Of a stretch of 64,000 nucleotides of DNA, positions 8,236 to 17,599 are shown in pieces. The notes under the pieces were generated by a model that ran no database searches, was not told the DNA's origin, and worked only from the letters and a program-made list of their open reading frames with translations. Each line of letters begins with the position of its first letter. The first letter of the stretch is position 1. Position numbers and translations under genes: made by a program. Location: the NCBI RefSeq assembly GCF_000717175.1, contig NZ_JNYD01000006.1, positions 248,001 to 312,000 of the forward strand, read 5' to 3'. Origin of the DNA: Pseudonocardia autotrophica (GTDB taxonomy: Bacteria; Actinomycetota; Actinomycetes; Mycobacteriales; Pseudonocardiaceae).

Positions 8236-8772
8236 ATGTCGCTTCTCCGACGAGCACTCGCACTGTGGGCGGTAGGACTGGCGCTCTGGCTCGCCCTTGC
8301 CACTGCGTTCCCAAGCAGCCCGCTCCTGCGTGCGCTCGCGGAAGTCGGCTGCACCGACCATCCGGCCTTCGAGGTTCAGCAGGCGGCCGGCGTCCAAGTC
8401 CTGTCGGTCGAGGCGGACTCCTGCCCGGGCATACCTGCAGAGGAGGCGGTGAGACGGATGGCCCTGGCCGGCTGGACGGCCTCGCCGTACCCCGTCGATG
8501 CCGTTTCCGCGACCGTGTCTCGCACCGTGAGCGGACGTGCAATGAGCCTCGTTCTGCGCGCCAACGAGCTGAGGGCGGCCACCGGCACGAGCTTGGACGG
8601 ACTTCCCCGGGCCGAGAGCCGGGTTGGGCCCGCCACCCGTGTGACGGCTGTCGCCGAGACGACAGTTCCCGCGTTGGCGAGCGTGGTCGCGCTGCTCGTC
8701 GTCGCCCGCCTGCTGCGTTCTACCCGGACGGCGACCCTTTGTCCTGCGTTGGTCTTCAGTCGGCGACGCTGA
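8236..8772 (+). CDS. Hypothetical membrane protein
   Basis: A 178-residue product from the ATG at 8236: an N-terminal basic-hydrophobic segment (LLRRALALWAVGLALWLALATAF), a soluble central part with two Cys (VGCTDHPAF and ADSCPGI) and a C-terminal membrane helix (VPALASVVALLVVARLL). The ribosome site is weak and earlier in-frame starts exist. It lies on the opposite strand to the transfer genes and its end overlaps the peptidase gene by 17 nt in a tail-to-tail arrangement. I do not recognise the family. Confidence 0.5.
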   Translation: MSLLRRALALWAVGLALWLALATAFPSSPLLRALAEVGCTDHPAFEVQQAAGVQVLSVEADSCPGIPAEEAVRRMALAGWTASPYPVDAVSATVSRTVSGRAMSLVLRANELRAATGTSLDGLPRAESRVGPATRVTAVAETTVPALASVVALLVVARLLRSTRTATLCPALVFSRRR

Positions 8773-9349
8773 GGTGGATGTGGTCGTAGTGCCCGCCGGT
8801 GGGGTCGCTGACGTTGTAGATTCCGCCTCCGTTGTAGGGCACTCCCCAACCGTTCTCGTCCGCCGTCGTGATGTCCCAGTAGCGCCCCTGCCAGATCAGA
8901 TAGTGCACATGCAGGGAGGCGGCGTTGGTCCGAAGCCAGTTCGCGATCTGCCAGCCGTGCGCGAGCTGGTCTCCGACGGGGAAGGTGCCGGCCGTGGTGG
9001 GGAAGATGTCGCAGGCTCGGCCCTTTGGATGATCGCTGCTGGGGTTCTGCAGGTGAGGATCCCAGCACGACACGGCCCGGATCGCTCGGCCAGTAGGCCC
9101 GAAGGTTGCCAACACCGCGTTCAGCGCGTTCAACGTTGCAGGCGTCAGACAGCCCCTCGTCGTCGGATCGTCCTCGGTGCAGCCCGCGCTCGATCCGCGG
9201 AACGGCTGCGCGGGAGCCGGCCCTTCTAAGCCCGAGCCGTTCTGATCGGACAGGACCGGGCCGATCGTGCCGAGGACGATGGAGAGCATGAGGGCGATGG
9301 CGAGCAGGACGGCACTCAGGCCGGCTGCCCCCATCGCGATCATTCGCAC
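8756..9349 (-). CDS. Exported M15/ARB_07466-like cell-wall peptidase
   Basis: A 197-residue protein with a signal anchor at about 8-30 and a C-terminal domain similar to the DD-carboxypeptidase-like (VanY/M15-type) domain used by phages and conjugative elements. The putative Zn ligands are in SSDHPKGRACDIFP, LHVHYLIW and GHYDHIHLSV; the domain ends at the last residues. It would open peptidoglycan locally so that the transfer channel can be built. It lies 3 nt from the DUF4913 gene in the transfer operon. Confidence 0.78.
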   Translation of the reverse strand: MRMIAMGAAGLSAVLLAIALMLSIVLGTIGPVLSDQNGSGLEGPAPAQPFRGSSAGCTEDDPTTRGCLTPATLNALNAVLATFGPTGRAIRAVSCWDPHLQNPSSDHPKGRACDIFPTTAGTFPVGDQLAHGWQIANWLRTNAASLHVHYLIWQGRYWDITTADENGWGVPYNGGGIYNVSDPTGGHYDHIHLSVAD

Positions 9350-9352
9350 GGC

Positions 9353-9817
9353 TCAGGCGTCCGGGTATGGCGCGGTGGGCAGCGTGGGAAGCGGGGTGTG
9401 ACCGGCTCGAGCGCCGAACCGGTCGTCGTGACCGCAGTCCACGAATGGCCCGTCCGCGGCGAGCAGCGCGCGCAGGCACGGATCGAGGTGGTCTCGGATC
9501 CAACTCGACATGGCGGTGCCGGGATCGGGAGCGAGTTCGGTCCAGGCCCGGCGGAGTGCCTCGAGCCGGAAGACTGCTTCGGGGTGTTCCCACCACACTG
9601 GGCACCAGTGCAGCTCGCCCCGCAGCGGGCGTGCAATGACCGAGGTGACATGGCCGTGAACCCAGCGGACGAGACGGTTCGGGTCCAGACCTGCAGTGGG
9701 GAGGTCATCCTCGTCCGGCCCGGTTCGGTCGAGAAGGTCGTCGAGCAGGGCGCTCTGGTGTTCGCGCCACGTTTCGAGCGCGGCCAGGCGGGCCTCGGTC
9801 TCTGGATCGTCCGTCAC
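9353..9817 (-). CDS. DUF4913 domain protein
   Basis: A 154-residue soluble protein from a GTG at 9817 that overlaps the coupling-protein stop as GTGA; AGGAG lies about 8 nt before it. The motif region LVRWVHGHVTSVIARPLRGELHWCPVWWEHPEAVFRLEALRRAWTEL matches my recollection of DUF4913, found almost only in actinobacterial plasmids and integrative elements beside transfer genes. Molecular function is unknown. A much longer frame in the same phase is a shadow of the coupling protein. Confidence 0.78.
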   Translation of the reverse strand: MTDDPETEARLAALETWREHQSALLDDLLDRTGPDEDDLPTAGLDPNRLVRWVHGHVTSVIARPLRGELHWCPVWWEHPEAVFRLEALRRAWTELAPDPGTAMSSWIRDHLDPCLRALLAADGPFVDCGHDDRFGARAGHTPLPTLPTAPYPDA

Positions 9818-11604
9818 GGTGTCTTCTCCTGTGGTGACTCGTACAAGGCGCCGAGGACCCGTTGAGCGGTCTCGCGGAGTTCGTTGAGCGCGGAGTCGGC
9901 GTAGGCGGTGATGTCCGCGGCGTGTCTCTCGCGGTACCACGGCAGCAATTGCGCGAGTCCGGCTCGTCGACCGGAGGTGAGCAGTACGGCGTGGGTACGT
10001 TTGAGTGATCGCAGCGCATCCGGCGGCAGGATCGGTTGGCGTGTGGTGCTGGTCTGCCAGGTGCGGCCGTTTCCTCGTCCGTAGCTGGTCGATCTCTTTT
10101 CGACGTCGTGATCGCCGATCAGGCCGGACAGGCGCTGGAGGAAGGCGTGGTCGTCGACGCCGGCACCGACCAGTTTGATGGTCGCGGCGGACCAGAGAGA
10201 GTCCATGCCCTGCGCGCCCCAAACGCCGACGCCCTGCTGGTAGCTCTGAAGCATCGTCAGGACCTGGATGCCGCGGGAGCCGTAGTGGCTGTACAGCTGG
10301 GGGAGTTGCTGGATCGGGCAGATGTTGGCGGCTTCGTCCAGAACGGCGACGACGGGTGGATCGAGTCGGCCACCTGCGGCTTGAGCCTGCAGCTCGGCGA
10401 CCTCGAGCAGACGATCGACGAGCGCGGCGACTACGGGGGCCGCCGTCCCGGCGCCTTCCTTCGACAGCAGGTGGGCCGTGACCGGCTGTTCGGATGCTGT
10501 GGTCAACAGCTGCCAGGGGTCGAGCTCGACCTGCATGTCGTCGGGGCCGGTTCGCCAGGTGTGCGGCGGCGTGATCCAGCGCAGGATCCGTTCGGAGGTG
10601 AGGGCTTTCGTCGCGGTCCGAGCGGTCTGATAGATGCCCTTCGCCGTGACGTCGGCTCCCCGCAATGCTGCGTCCAGATCGGCGGCCTCGACGACCGCGC
10701 CGACGCCATCGAGAGCGGCGACGGCGTCGCGGCGGCCGTGCTGCAGCCAGATCACGACCTCGCGCATCGTCCGACGACCGATCGCGGCAGCCAGCAACGT
10801 GCCCGTGAGTACCTGCTCGCCTGCGGCGTGGAAGAACGGGTCCCGGCGCTGTCCACCGATGGTGCCCATGAAGTGGCCGGCCAGTCGTGCAGCGGCCTCG
10901 TAGCGATGGTCGTCGGGGGCGTCGCGGATCGAGCGGAGCGGATCCCACCACCACGTCTGGGGGGCGTAGGCGATCTGCTGCGGGTCGAAGGTCCAGACGG
11001 GCCCGACCTCGGCGCGGGGGCCGGAGGTGAGGGCCCAGAGGTCGGATTTGTTCGAGGTGGCGACGACGAGGCCGGGGGCGCTGAGGACAGCCGGCACCGC
11101 TACGGCACTGGTCTTGTTCGACCTGGGGCCCATGATCACGAGCGCCACGTCCTCCCAGGACATCCACACCTCGTGCCCGCCGAGAACGCCGAGCCGGATG
11201 CCGCGGTCCGCGCTGGTGAGCGCGCGATCATCCGGCAGGCGACGAAGTGAGCGGGCTCGTTTCTCCTGCGCGGTTCCGGTGAGGTCACCGAGCTCGGTCG
11301 CGCGCAGGAGCGTGCGCGGGCTGGCCTGTCGAAGCAGCCGGCGGATTCCCCAGCCGATGAGCACGACGGCGAGCACGAGCACGACCAGCAAACAGCCGAG
11401 AACGGCCGCGAACCACCCGCGTTCCGGGGTGTCGGTGTGGACGAGCAGGCCGGGTGACCAGACCGGCGGGGTCCAGCGGCCGGTGGCCGCCAGCCGGGAC
11501 ACCCCGGAAGCGAGCCATACCGCAGTGGTGGTGCCGGCTCCGAGAGCGATCGCGCCGATCAACGCGAGGGGGGCGGCGGCCTCTCCCAGCCCTGGCCTGA
11601 TCAT
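9814..11604 (-). CDS. VirD4/TraG-like type IV coupling protein
   Basis: A 596-residue coupling ATPase that would bring DNA to the transfer channel. Two N-terminal membrane helices lie at about 11-33 and 64-86. The P-loop is GPRSNKTS (about 159-166); the usual family form is GPRSGKT, so the penultimate Gly is Asn here. The Walker B segment VVAVLDEAANICPI is near residue 400, followed by the LPQLYSHYGSRGIQVLTMLQSYQQ region typical of TraG. It overlaps the DUF4913 gene and the VirB4-like gene by 4 nt each. Family assignment is firm; the P-loop change is noted separately. Confidence 0.88.
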   Translation of the reverse strand: MIRPGLGEAAAPLALIGAIALGAGTTTAVWLASGVSRLAATGRWTPPVWSPGLLVHTDTPERGWFAAVLGCLLVVLVLAVVLIGWGIRRLLRQASPRTLLRATELGDLTGTAQEKRARSLRRLPDDRALTSADRGIRLGVLGGHEVWMSWEDVALVIMGPRSNKTSAVAVPAVLSAPGLVVATSNKSDLWALTSGPRAEVGPVWTFDPQQIAYAPQTWWWDPLRSIRDAPDDHRYEAAARLAGHFMGTIGGQRRDPFFHAAGEQVLTGTLLAAAIGRRTMREVVIWLQHGRRDAVAALDGVGAVVEAADLDAALRGADVTAKGIYQTARTATKALTSERILRWITPPHTWRTGPDDMQVELDPWQLLTTASEQPVTAHLLSKEGAGTAAPVVAALVDRLLEVAELQAQAAGGRLDPPVVAVLDEAANICPIQQLPQLYSHYGSRGIQVLTMLQSYQQGVGVWGAQGMDSLWSAATIKLVGAGVDDHAFLQRLSGLIGDHDVEKRSTSYGRGNGRTWQTSTTRQPILPPDALRSLKRTHAVLLTSGRRAGLAQLLPWYRERHAADITAYADSALNELRETAQRVLGALYESPQEKTP

Positions 11605-13013
11605 GACGCCGTCCGGAAGGCGCCATCGGTGTCGTAGAGGCGGCGCTCGCTCGGTGTCAGGGTCAACGCGACGGGGAGCCCCATCCGTTCACCGGACTTG
11701 ATCAGGTACTTGCCCCGGCCCGGGTGCGCGCGCCCGGAGTGCCAGGTGGGCGGGGCCGCCCACGAGGTTACGAGGGCCGCCTCGCCGCTGGTGAGCGAGG
11801 TGATCCGGCGGAGGCCGTCCAGTTCCTTCTCCGCCATGCCGCCGAGAATGAGAACGCCGTTGCGACTGGCCATACCGCGGGCTTTCGCCCGGTCGGACTC
11901 GGTGGGCAGGGCCTCGAGGTCGTCGAGGGAGTGGGTGACCTGGATGGAGACGACGCCGCGATGGCGGTTGAGTCGCGTGATCCTGTCGGACCGCTCGACG
12001 AGTCCGGGGGCGACGCGGAGGGCTCGCCAGAGCTCGTCCTGAACCTGGACCACGTTGCGTCGGCGGCCGGCGGCGGTGTTCGCGTCGATGACGCCCGCCG
12101 CCCAGGCCCAGGAACAGAGCATCGCAGCTGCCACGGCGTCGTCGTCCTCCTCGTCGAGCGCGGACAGGTCGAGGGACAGGGCGGTGGTGCCGGTGTCGGC
12201 GCGGACGCTGGATCGGCGATCGAAGATGCCCCGCAGGGCTCCGTCGCAGAGCAGGCCGAGGGTGTTGATCAGTTCGCGGGCAGCTCGGCGGTACTCATGC
12301 TCGTCGCCGGCGGCGGTGATGGCGACGAGGTCGTCGGCAGCAGTGTTGAGGACGTGAAGGACGTCGGGGATGAGGGGTTGGCTGGTCTCGCGCACGCCGA
12401 CGACGAGATCGAGGGCGGCGCCGAGCAGTCGCCGTTCGGTGACGGTGATCTCTGCTCGCCGCACGATCGTGGTGAGCGCCTCGAGCAGCGACAGCCTGCG
12501 GGCGCGGATGGTCTCCGCGAGTCGTTCCCGTTCGGAGCCCTTCGCCGCGTCGAGGGCGGCGGCGAGTGGGCCGGCGTCGAGTGGGTTCAGGGAGTGGGCA
12601 CCGCGTCCTACCTCCCAGACCGCACCGCCGAGGGCAGCGATCAGCTCGCTGTACTCGCCCTTCACGTCACCCGGCACCACTGCGGTCATGCCGAATCCGA
12701 CGAGGCCGACCAGTAGCCGTTTGGTGATGGAGGACTTGCCGATGCCGGGCTGACCTTGCACCCAGACTCCGGTGTTCGAGACGAGCCCTGTGCGAAGCCA
12801 TTCGGCGGGGTCGAGGCCGATGGGCTCCGAGGTATGGAGGTGCCTCCCGATCGGTACTCCCTGGACGACGGCACCGGAGGACACGGCGAACGGGTAGAGG
12901 CCGCAGGCCTGGCTGGTCGTTGCGGTGTAGCGGGCCGCGGCCTCGACGTTGGCGGCGCGGCCGCCATCGCGTGCGGGCCAGCCCCACCTGCGCGGTACCG
13001 GCGAAGTAGTCAT
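11601..13013 (-). CDS. VirB4-like conjugal transfer ATPase
   Basis: A 470-residue ATPase from the ATG at 13013 with GGAGG 6-10 nt upstream. Walker A is GQPGIGKSS (about 87-95), followed by VVPGDVKGEYSELIAALGG, the usual VirB4 strand. The Walker B region VVQVQDELWRAL and the motif VTHSLDDLEALPTESD are near the C-terminal third. It lacks the long N-terminal domain of VirB4 itself; the next gene upstream (SCO6880-type) probably supplies it as a separate protein, an arrangement known from actinobacterial elements. Energises substrate transfer. Confidence 0.85.
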   Translation of the reverse strand: MTTSPVPRRWGWPARDGGRAANVEAAARYTATTSQACGLYPFAVSSGAVVQGVPIGRHLHTSEPIGLDPAEWLRTGLVSNTGVWVQGQPGIGKSSITKRLLVGLVGFGMTAVVPGDVKGEYSELIAALGGAVWEVGRGAHSLNPLDAGPLAAALDAAKGSERERLAETIRARRLSLLEALTTIVRRAEITVTERRLLGAALDLVVGVRETSQPLIPDVLHVLNTAADDLVAITAAGDEHEYRRAARELINTLGLLCDGALRGIFDRRSSVRADTGTTALSLDLSALDEEDDDAVAAAMLCSWAWAAGVIDANTAAGRRRNVVQVQDELWRALRVAPGLVERSDRITRLNRHRGVVSIQVTHSLDDLEALPTESDRAKARGMASRNGVLILGGMAEKELDGLRRITSLTSGEAALVTSWAAPPTWHSGRAHPGRGKYLIKSGERMGLPVALTLTPSERRLYDTDGAFRTAS

Positions 13014-13026
13014 GTTGTCCTCCGAG

Positions 13027-14502
13027 TCAGCGTCCGCCGCGGCGACGAGTGAGGTCGACGGGATCGAGACCGACGCCGAGGGCGACGGCGAACCCGGAGG
13101 CTTGGCTTCCGCGTAGCCGACGGAGCCTGAGCTTGGCTTGGCCGGCGCGGGTCTCGACGTCGCCGACCGCGGCAGGAAGGTCCGCGGGATCCAGCACGGT
13201 TGTGGTGACGTAGAGGCTGAAGCGGCCGACCCCGGCTCCCTCGGCCTCCTCGCGGGCGGACTGGAGAGCGCGGTTGCGATCGTCGCGGTCACGCTGGGTC
13301 TCGTCGCGTCGGGTGCGTTCGGCCCAGGCGCGCCGTATCTGGCCGCTGGTGATCTCTGCCTCGACCTTGGCCGCGGCGTGTTCGGCGTCGTAGGGCTCGT
13401 AGAGCAGGGTGACCCGTCGGGGGAACGGCCCGGGGGCGAGGAGCGGGGTCAGGATGTGCGGGCTGACGGACTGGCGCGGTGCCTCACGCATACCCCAGGT
13501 GACGGACACACCGGAGTCGTGGCGATAGTCGTCCCAGGTCTCGGTGGCTGCGACGGGGCCCGCATCCGACCACTCCTCGAGCAGGACGCGATCGGTGGTC
13601 AGGTCGCGGCGGGTCGACGGATCGAAGGCGGCTCGCAGCCGGCCGGCGAGCCATGCGGTTCCGGCTCGGCCGAGCACCGCGACACCCGCGGCGGCGAGGG
13701 CCTGCTCGATCCCGGGCAGCCCGCGCCCGGCGGTGATGGTCGCCTCGACGAGGTCGCCCGGGCGTGGTGAGGCGTGCTGCGGGTCCATGGTGACGGTGAC
13801 GCGGGCGTCGATTTCGGCGGTGGCCTCCGGATTGGCCGCGATCAGCTCCTCGAGGACGCGCCGGGCCAGAGCGGGAGCCTCCGGATCGAGCGAGGCCGTG
13901 ACGTGGTCGCGGGTCGTTGTCCCGCCGGTCGGCGCGGTGTCGACGGTGACCGAGAGATGGGTGACGAGGCGCTGATACCCGAGGTCGGCCAGGAGCGCGG
14001 CCCAGCCGGCCACCCAACGGTCCATCTGATCGTTGTCGGCAAGATCGAGGCCGACCGGGGAGACGCGCAGGACCGCAGACAAGCGGCCTGTGCGCCGGTC
14101 CCACAGCCAGCACTGCCGACCGCCGCGCCCGTCGTCGGCGTCGACCGGCACGACCGGGGCGAGGACGCCCGGAAGGTCGACGCCGCGAGGGTGGGTGGTG
14201 AGGATGCCGCCCGCCCAGTCGGTCCACCCGGCCGCCCGAGCCCGGCGAAACCGCAGCACACGCGTGAGGACGTCGGCGAGCGTGACGCCGCCGACACGGA
14301 CCACCACCGCCGCGACCACGACTACCGCCGTGCCCGTCAAAGGGATTGCGGCGCGCGGAACGGTCGAGAAGGCCAGAAGCGGGACGAGGACGGCCAGGAA
14401 GAGAACGACGGTGGAACCGGTGCTCAACGAACCGATGCCCCAGCCGCGTTCTGCACGCCAGTTCCCATAGAGGCGGGGCAGGGAATCGCTGGGCGGGGTC
14501 AC
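13027..14502 (-). CDS. SCO6880-family type IV secretion protein
   Basis: A 491-residue protein with two close membrane helices near the N-terminus (about 28-48 and 52-70), like PrgI/VirB3 proteins, and a large soluble domain related to the N-terminal part of VirB4. SCO6880-type proteins are encoded next to VirB4-like and VirB6-like genes in actinobacterial plasmids and integrative elements. The Arg/Glu-rich helix (IRRAWAERTRRDETQRDRDDR) near residue 395 may be a coiled coil. The start overlaps the VirB6-like gene by 4 nt. Membrane anchoring of the ATPase is an inference. Confidence 0.78.
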   Translation of the reverse strand: MTPPSDSLPRLYGNWRAERGWGIGSLSTGSTVVLFLAVLVPLLAFSTVPRAAIPLTGTAVVVVAAVVVRVGGVTLADVLTRVLRFRRARAAGWTDWAGGILTTHPRGVDLPGVLAPVVPVDADDGRGGRQCWLWDRRTGRLSAVLRVSPVGLDLADNDQMDRWVAGWAALLADLGYQRLVTHLSVTVDTAPTGGTTTRDHVTASLDPEAPALARRVLEELIAANPEATAEIDARVTVTMDPQHASPRPGDLVEATITAGRGLPGIEQALAAAGVAVLGRAGTAWLAGRLRAAFDPSTRRDLTTDRVLLEEWSDAGPVAATETWDDYRHDSGVSVTWGMREAPRQSVSPHILTPLLAPGPFPRRVTLLYEPYDAEHAAAKVEAEITSGQIRRAWAERTRRDETQRDRDDRNRALQSAREEAEGAGVGRFSLYVTTTVLDPADLPAAVGDVETRAGQAKLRLRRLRGSQASGFAVALGVGLDPVDLTRRRGGR

Positions 14503-15599
14503 TTCCTCGCCCCCGGCTCCTCACCGCTACCTCCGGTCGCGGTGTCCCGCGCCTTCTTCACGGCCGCGGACCCGACCGCCACGGCCGCCGTCGCAACAGA
14601 TCCCGCAGCTCCCGCAGCCGGGCCCGCACCTCGTGGTCCGGCTCCGGCGGATCCAGGACCGGTGGCTTCCTGGGCCGAGGCCCGCTGGCCGGGGGAGCGA
14701 CTCGACATGGCTATCGCACCTGCCGCGGACACCAGCCCGGAGCCCCCCATGCTCTGCCCGCCGACCTGGGTGCCGGACCAGGAGAAGAACTTCATCAGGG
14801 CCGGCATGGCGACGAGCGCGAGAAGGAGCACGACCAGCCCCGCCAGCAGGGTGCTGACCTCGCCGGGCTGGTTCGACGACCGGGTGGACAGGTAGGTGAA
14901 GCCGATGAAATAGACGAAGGCCGCCGCGGGCTTGTAGACGACAATGGCGATCAGCCAGGGCAGCAGCCGCGTGAGCCAACCCCGCGTCGTCCGGGTCAGG
15001 GAGCCGGAGGCAGCGAGCGGAAGCATCGCCGCGAGGACCAGCAGCCCAGCCTGCCGGACGAGCATGAGCACCCACTGCAGCAGAGACAAGACCGCCGCCA
15101 CCAGCCCGACGAGCAGCAGCACGAAGTTGTTCTTCATGCCCTCCTGGCTGCGCAGGTTGTCCACCATGAGCACGGCGAAGTTGTTCGCGGCGTCATCGAG
15201 GACGTCGCGGCTGAGTTGGTCACCGGCCCGTAGCCCGGCCTGCAGAACGATGAGGCCGAGGGCTGACACCGCGACGAAGCGAAGTAGCCCTGTCGCGACG
15301 GTGATCAGCGGCTCGGCCTTGCGGGACAGGACGAGACGTCCGGCCTGCACGACCACCGAGACGGTCAGGATGACCAGGACGAGGTAGCGCAGCTCGCCCT
15401 GCGCCGCGAGCACTGCCGGGTCGAGAGGGTTGACGCTGTCGGTCTGCGCCCACCACGAGGTTGCCGCTACGACGAGGTCGGCCGCGCCCTGCGTGACGCG
15501 GACGACGACCTCGTCGAAGGCGTTCTGGACGACCTGGCCCGACTTGCACTCGAGATCGAAGACCCCACAGTCAGCTGGTGCCTGCGCCAGTGCCCTCAT
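14499..15599 (-). CDS. VirB6/TrbL-like polytopic membrane protein
   Basis: A 366-residue protein with about six hydrophobic segments between residues 70 and 285, a Cys-containing N-terminal periplasmic loop (ADCGVFDLECKSG) and a low-complexity Ala/Gly/Pro-rich C-terminal tail (about 300-366). This topology is typical of the VirB6/TrbL channel component. I prefer the ATG at 15599; a TTG at 15671 is also in frame and would add 24 polar residues. The Trp-rich segment LVVAATSWWAQTDSVNPLD recurs in related actinobacterial proteins. Confidence 0.72.
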   Translation of the reverse strand: MRALAQAPADCGVFDLECKSGQVVQNAFDEVVVRVTQGAADLVVAATSWWAQTDSVNPLDPAVLAAQGELRYLVLVILTVSVVVQAGRLVLSRKAEPLITVATGLLRFVAVSALGLIVLQAGLRAGDQLSRDVLDDAANNFAVLMVDNLRSQEGMKNNFVLLLVGLVAAVLSLLQWVLMLVRQAGLLVLAAMLPLAASGSLTRTTRGWLTRLLPWLIAIVVYKPAAAFVYFIGFTYLSTRSSNQPGEVSTLLAGLVVLLLALVAMPALMKFFSWSGTQVGGQSMGGSGLVSAAGAIAMSSRSPGQRASAQEATGPGSAGAGPRGAGPAAGAAGSVATAAVAVGSAAVKKARDTATGGSGEEPGARK

Positions 15600-15697
15600 G
15601 ACGACGGCCCCGCTATCAGGTGCCGCTCGATCGGGAGAGGGGTCGTGGGCGCCGGAAGGTCGATCTGCCAAGGGCTCTTGTCTTGTCGATACATCGG

Positions 15698-15970
15698 CTA
15701 CACCTGGAACGCGCCGACGATGACCGCAGCGACCGAGGCCAGCGCGAGGCCGCCGAGGATCCAGGCGGACCCGATCAGGCCATCGTAGGCGGTGGCCGAG
15801 CGATTACGCCGTCCGACGATGATCATGACAGCGCAGATCAAGAGACCGGCGACCCCCGCGGCCAGCACACCCCATTTGAGCCAGCCCAAGATCATGTCGG
15901 CCATGCCGTCCAGCCCGGGAGGACGGGTGGGAGCCGGGTTGGGTGGCTGGGCCACGACGACCGTCCTCAC
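15698..15970 (-). CDS. Small two-helix membrane protein of the transfer operon
   Basis: A 90-residue protein with a Pro-rich N-terminus (QPPNPAPTRPPG) and two membrane helices (MILGWLKWGVLAAGVAGLLICAVMIIV and the C-terminal IGSAWILGGLALASVAAVIVGAF) separated by a basic loop. The size and two helices recall VirB2/TrbC pilin-like subunits, but there is no clear signal peptide, so this is only a suggestion. The GTG start overlaps the ParA-like stop as GTGA. Confidence 0.6.
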   Translation of the reverse strand: MRTVVVAQPPNPAPTRPPGLDGMADMILGWLKWGVLAAGVAGLLICAVMIIVGRRNRSATAYDGLIGSAWILGGLALASVAAVIVGAFQV

Positions 15971-16485
15971 CGTGCACGCTCCGGGCGCAGGACGTGCCCG
16001 ACCATCGGCACGAGCGTGCTCGCGGCACGCGGCGCGGTCGGGGCGGTGCCGGCGATCTGGTCGACGGCATCAAGCCAGCGACGGCTGCTGCGGTCGAGAT
16101 CGCGCCGTGCCGCGGTCGTGAGGGCTCGGATGTCGTCGATCGGGCGGGGAAGCTCGCGCCAACGGGCGACATGGGGGAGCAGGACCGTGCGCGCGGTGTA
16201 GGGCGCGATCAAGGTCATCCGAGCCGTGACCGCCCGGCCCGGCCGAGCGCCATCGACGGCGTTGACCGCCAGGATGGGCTGACCGGGCATTCGTCCGATC
16301 GCCGTGGCGGCGCGGAGCAACGACTCGGTGGTCGCTCGACACACGAGAACCTGAACGCGTTCTCCGCGGTGCACACCGCCGTCTTGGGCGCGAAGCGCGG
16401 TGGCGAGGCTGGTGGTCCCGACACCACCGGACACGCCCGCTACAAGCGGTGCGTCTGGGGACTGGGCAAGGACATCTGCTGACAT
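15967..16485 (-). CDS. ParA/MinD-like protein with degenerate P-loop
   Basis: A 172-residue protein, first gene of the transfer operon, with AGGAG 8 nt before its ATG. The N-terminal motif reads GVSGGVGTTSLATAL: compared with KGGxGKTS both the signature Lys and the phosphate-binding Lys are lost (Ser and Thr). Later strands (VLVCRATTESLLRAATAI, PILAVNAVDGARPGR) fit a SIMIBI fold, although it is short. It may act as a non-hydrolysing positioning or assembly protein for the secretion machine. Not a conventional partitioning ATPase. Confidence 0.62.
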   Translation of the reverse strand: MSADVLAQSPDAPLVAGVSGGVGTTSLATALRAQDGGVHRGERVQVLVCRATTESLLRAATAIGRMPGQPILAVNAVDGARPGRAVTARMTLIAPYTARTVLLPHVARWRELPRPIDDIRALTTAARRDLDRSSRRWLDAVDQIAGTAPTAPRAASTLVPMVGHVLRPERAR

Positions 16486-16822
16486 GAGGATCTCCTGACG
16501 GCGAGCTGTGCCGCCGAAGATCCGTCCTGACCGCTCCCGCTCTGTTCGTGAACGCTCTTTCAGAGATGCGAGCAGCGCTGAAGGAGTTCAGGCGTATCGT
16601 TCAGCACTGGTCAGCGGACCGCCCCAGCCGCCCCGATCCACTTCTGGTTGCCCGAGAACACCGTCGGCGGCCGCCGCATCGGCGCTCTCGCAGTCCCCGC
16701 CCCGGTCGACCGCACCTACCCGAGCCGCCCGCGCGCCTCGTCGTCGCCCTCATCGACGACCGTCTCGATCCACTCGGGGGGCGCGACGCCGAACACGACG
16801 ACCTCGTTCACCGCGGGGCGAT

Positions 16823-16876
16823 GTGGCCGAGTACCTCGACCAGATCCGCGACCGCAGGCTGGTCGGCCTGCTCGTC
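16823..16876 (+). pseudogene. C-terminal remnant of a CrtC/AttH-like gene
   Basis: Eighteen codons read VAEYLDQIRDRRLVGLLV. This closely matches the last residues (MAEYLDQIRDGRPVGLQV) of the intact gene that ends at 60985, including codon-level similarity. Nothing convincing precedes it within the 330 bp after the ParA-like gene, so I regard it as a relic. It sits tail-to-tail with the GMC oxidoreductase relic. The rest of 16486-16820 shows no convincing gene. Confidence 0.6.
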
Positions 16877-16891
16877 CGAGGCGTCCCCGGG

Positions 16892-17595
<704 letters not shown>

Positions 17596-17599
17596 TCGA

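Noticed and set aside
10036..11250. Long plus-strand frame opposite the coupling protein
   Set aside because: Its composition is that of an antisense shadow and it has no recognisable motif.
15600..15671. TTG-initiated extension of the VirB6-like protein
   Set aside because: It adds only polar residues, with no better ribosome site than the ATG at 15599; kept as an alternative only.
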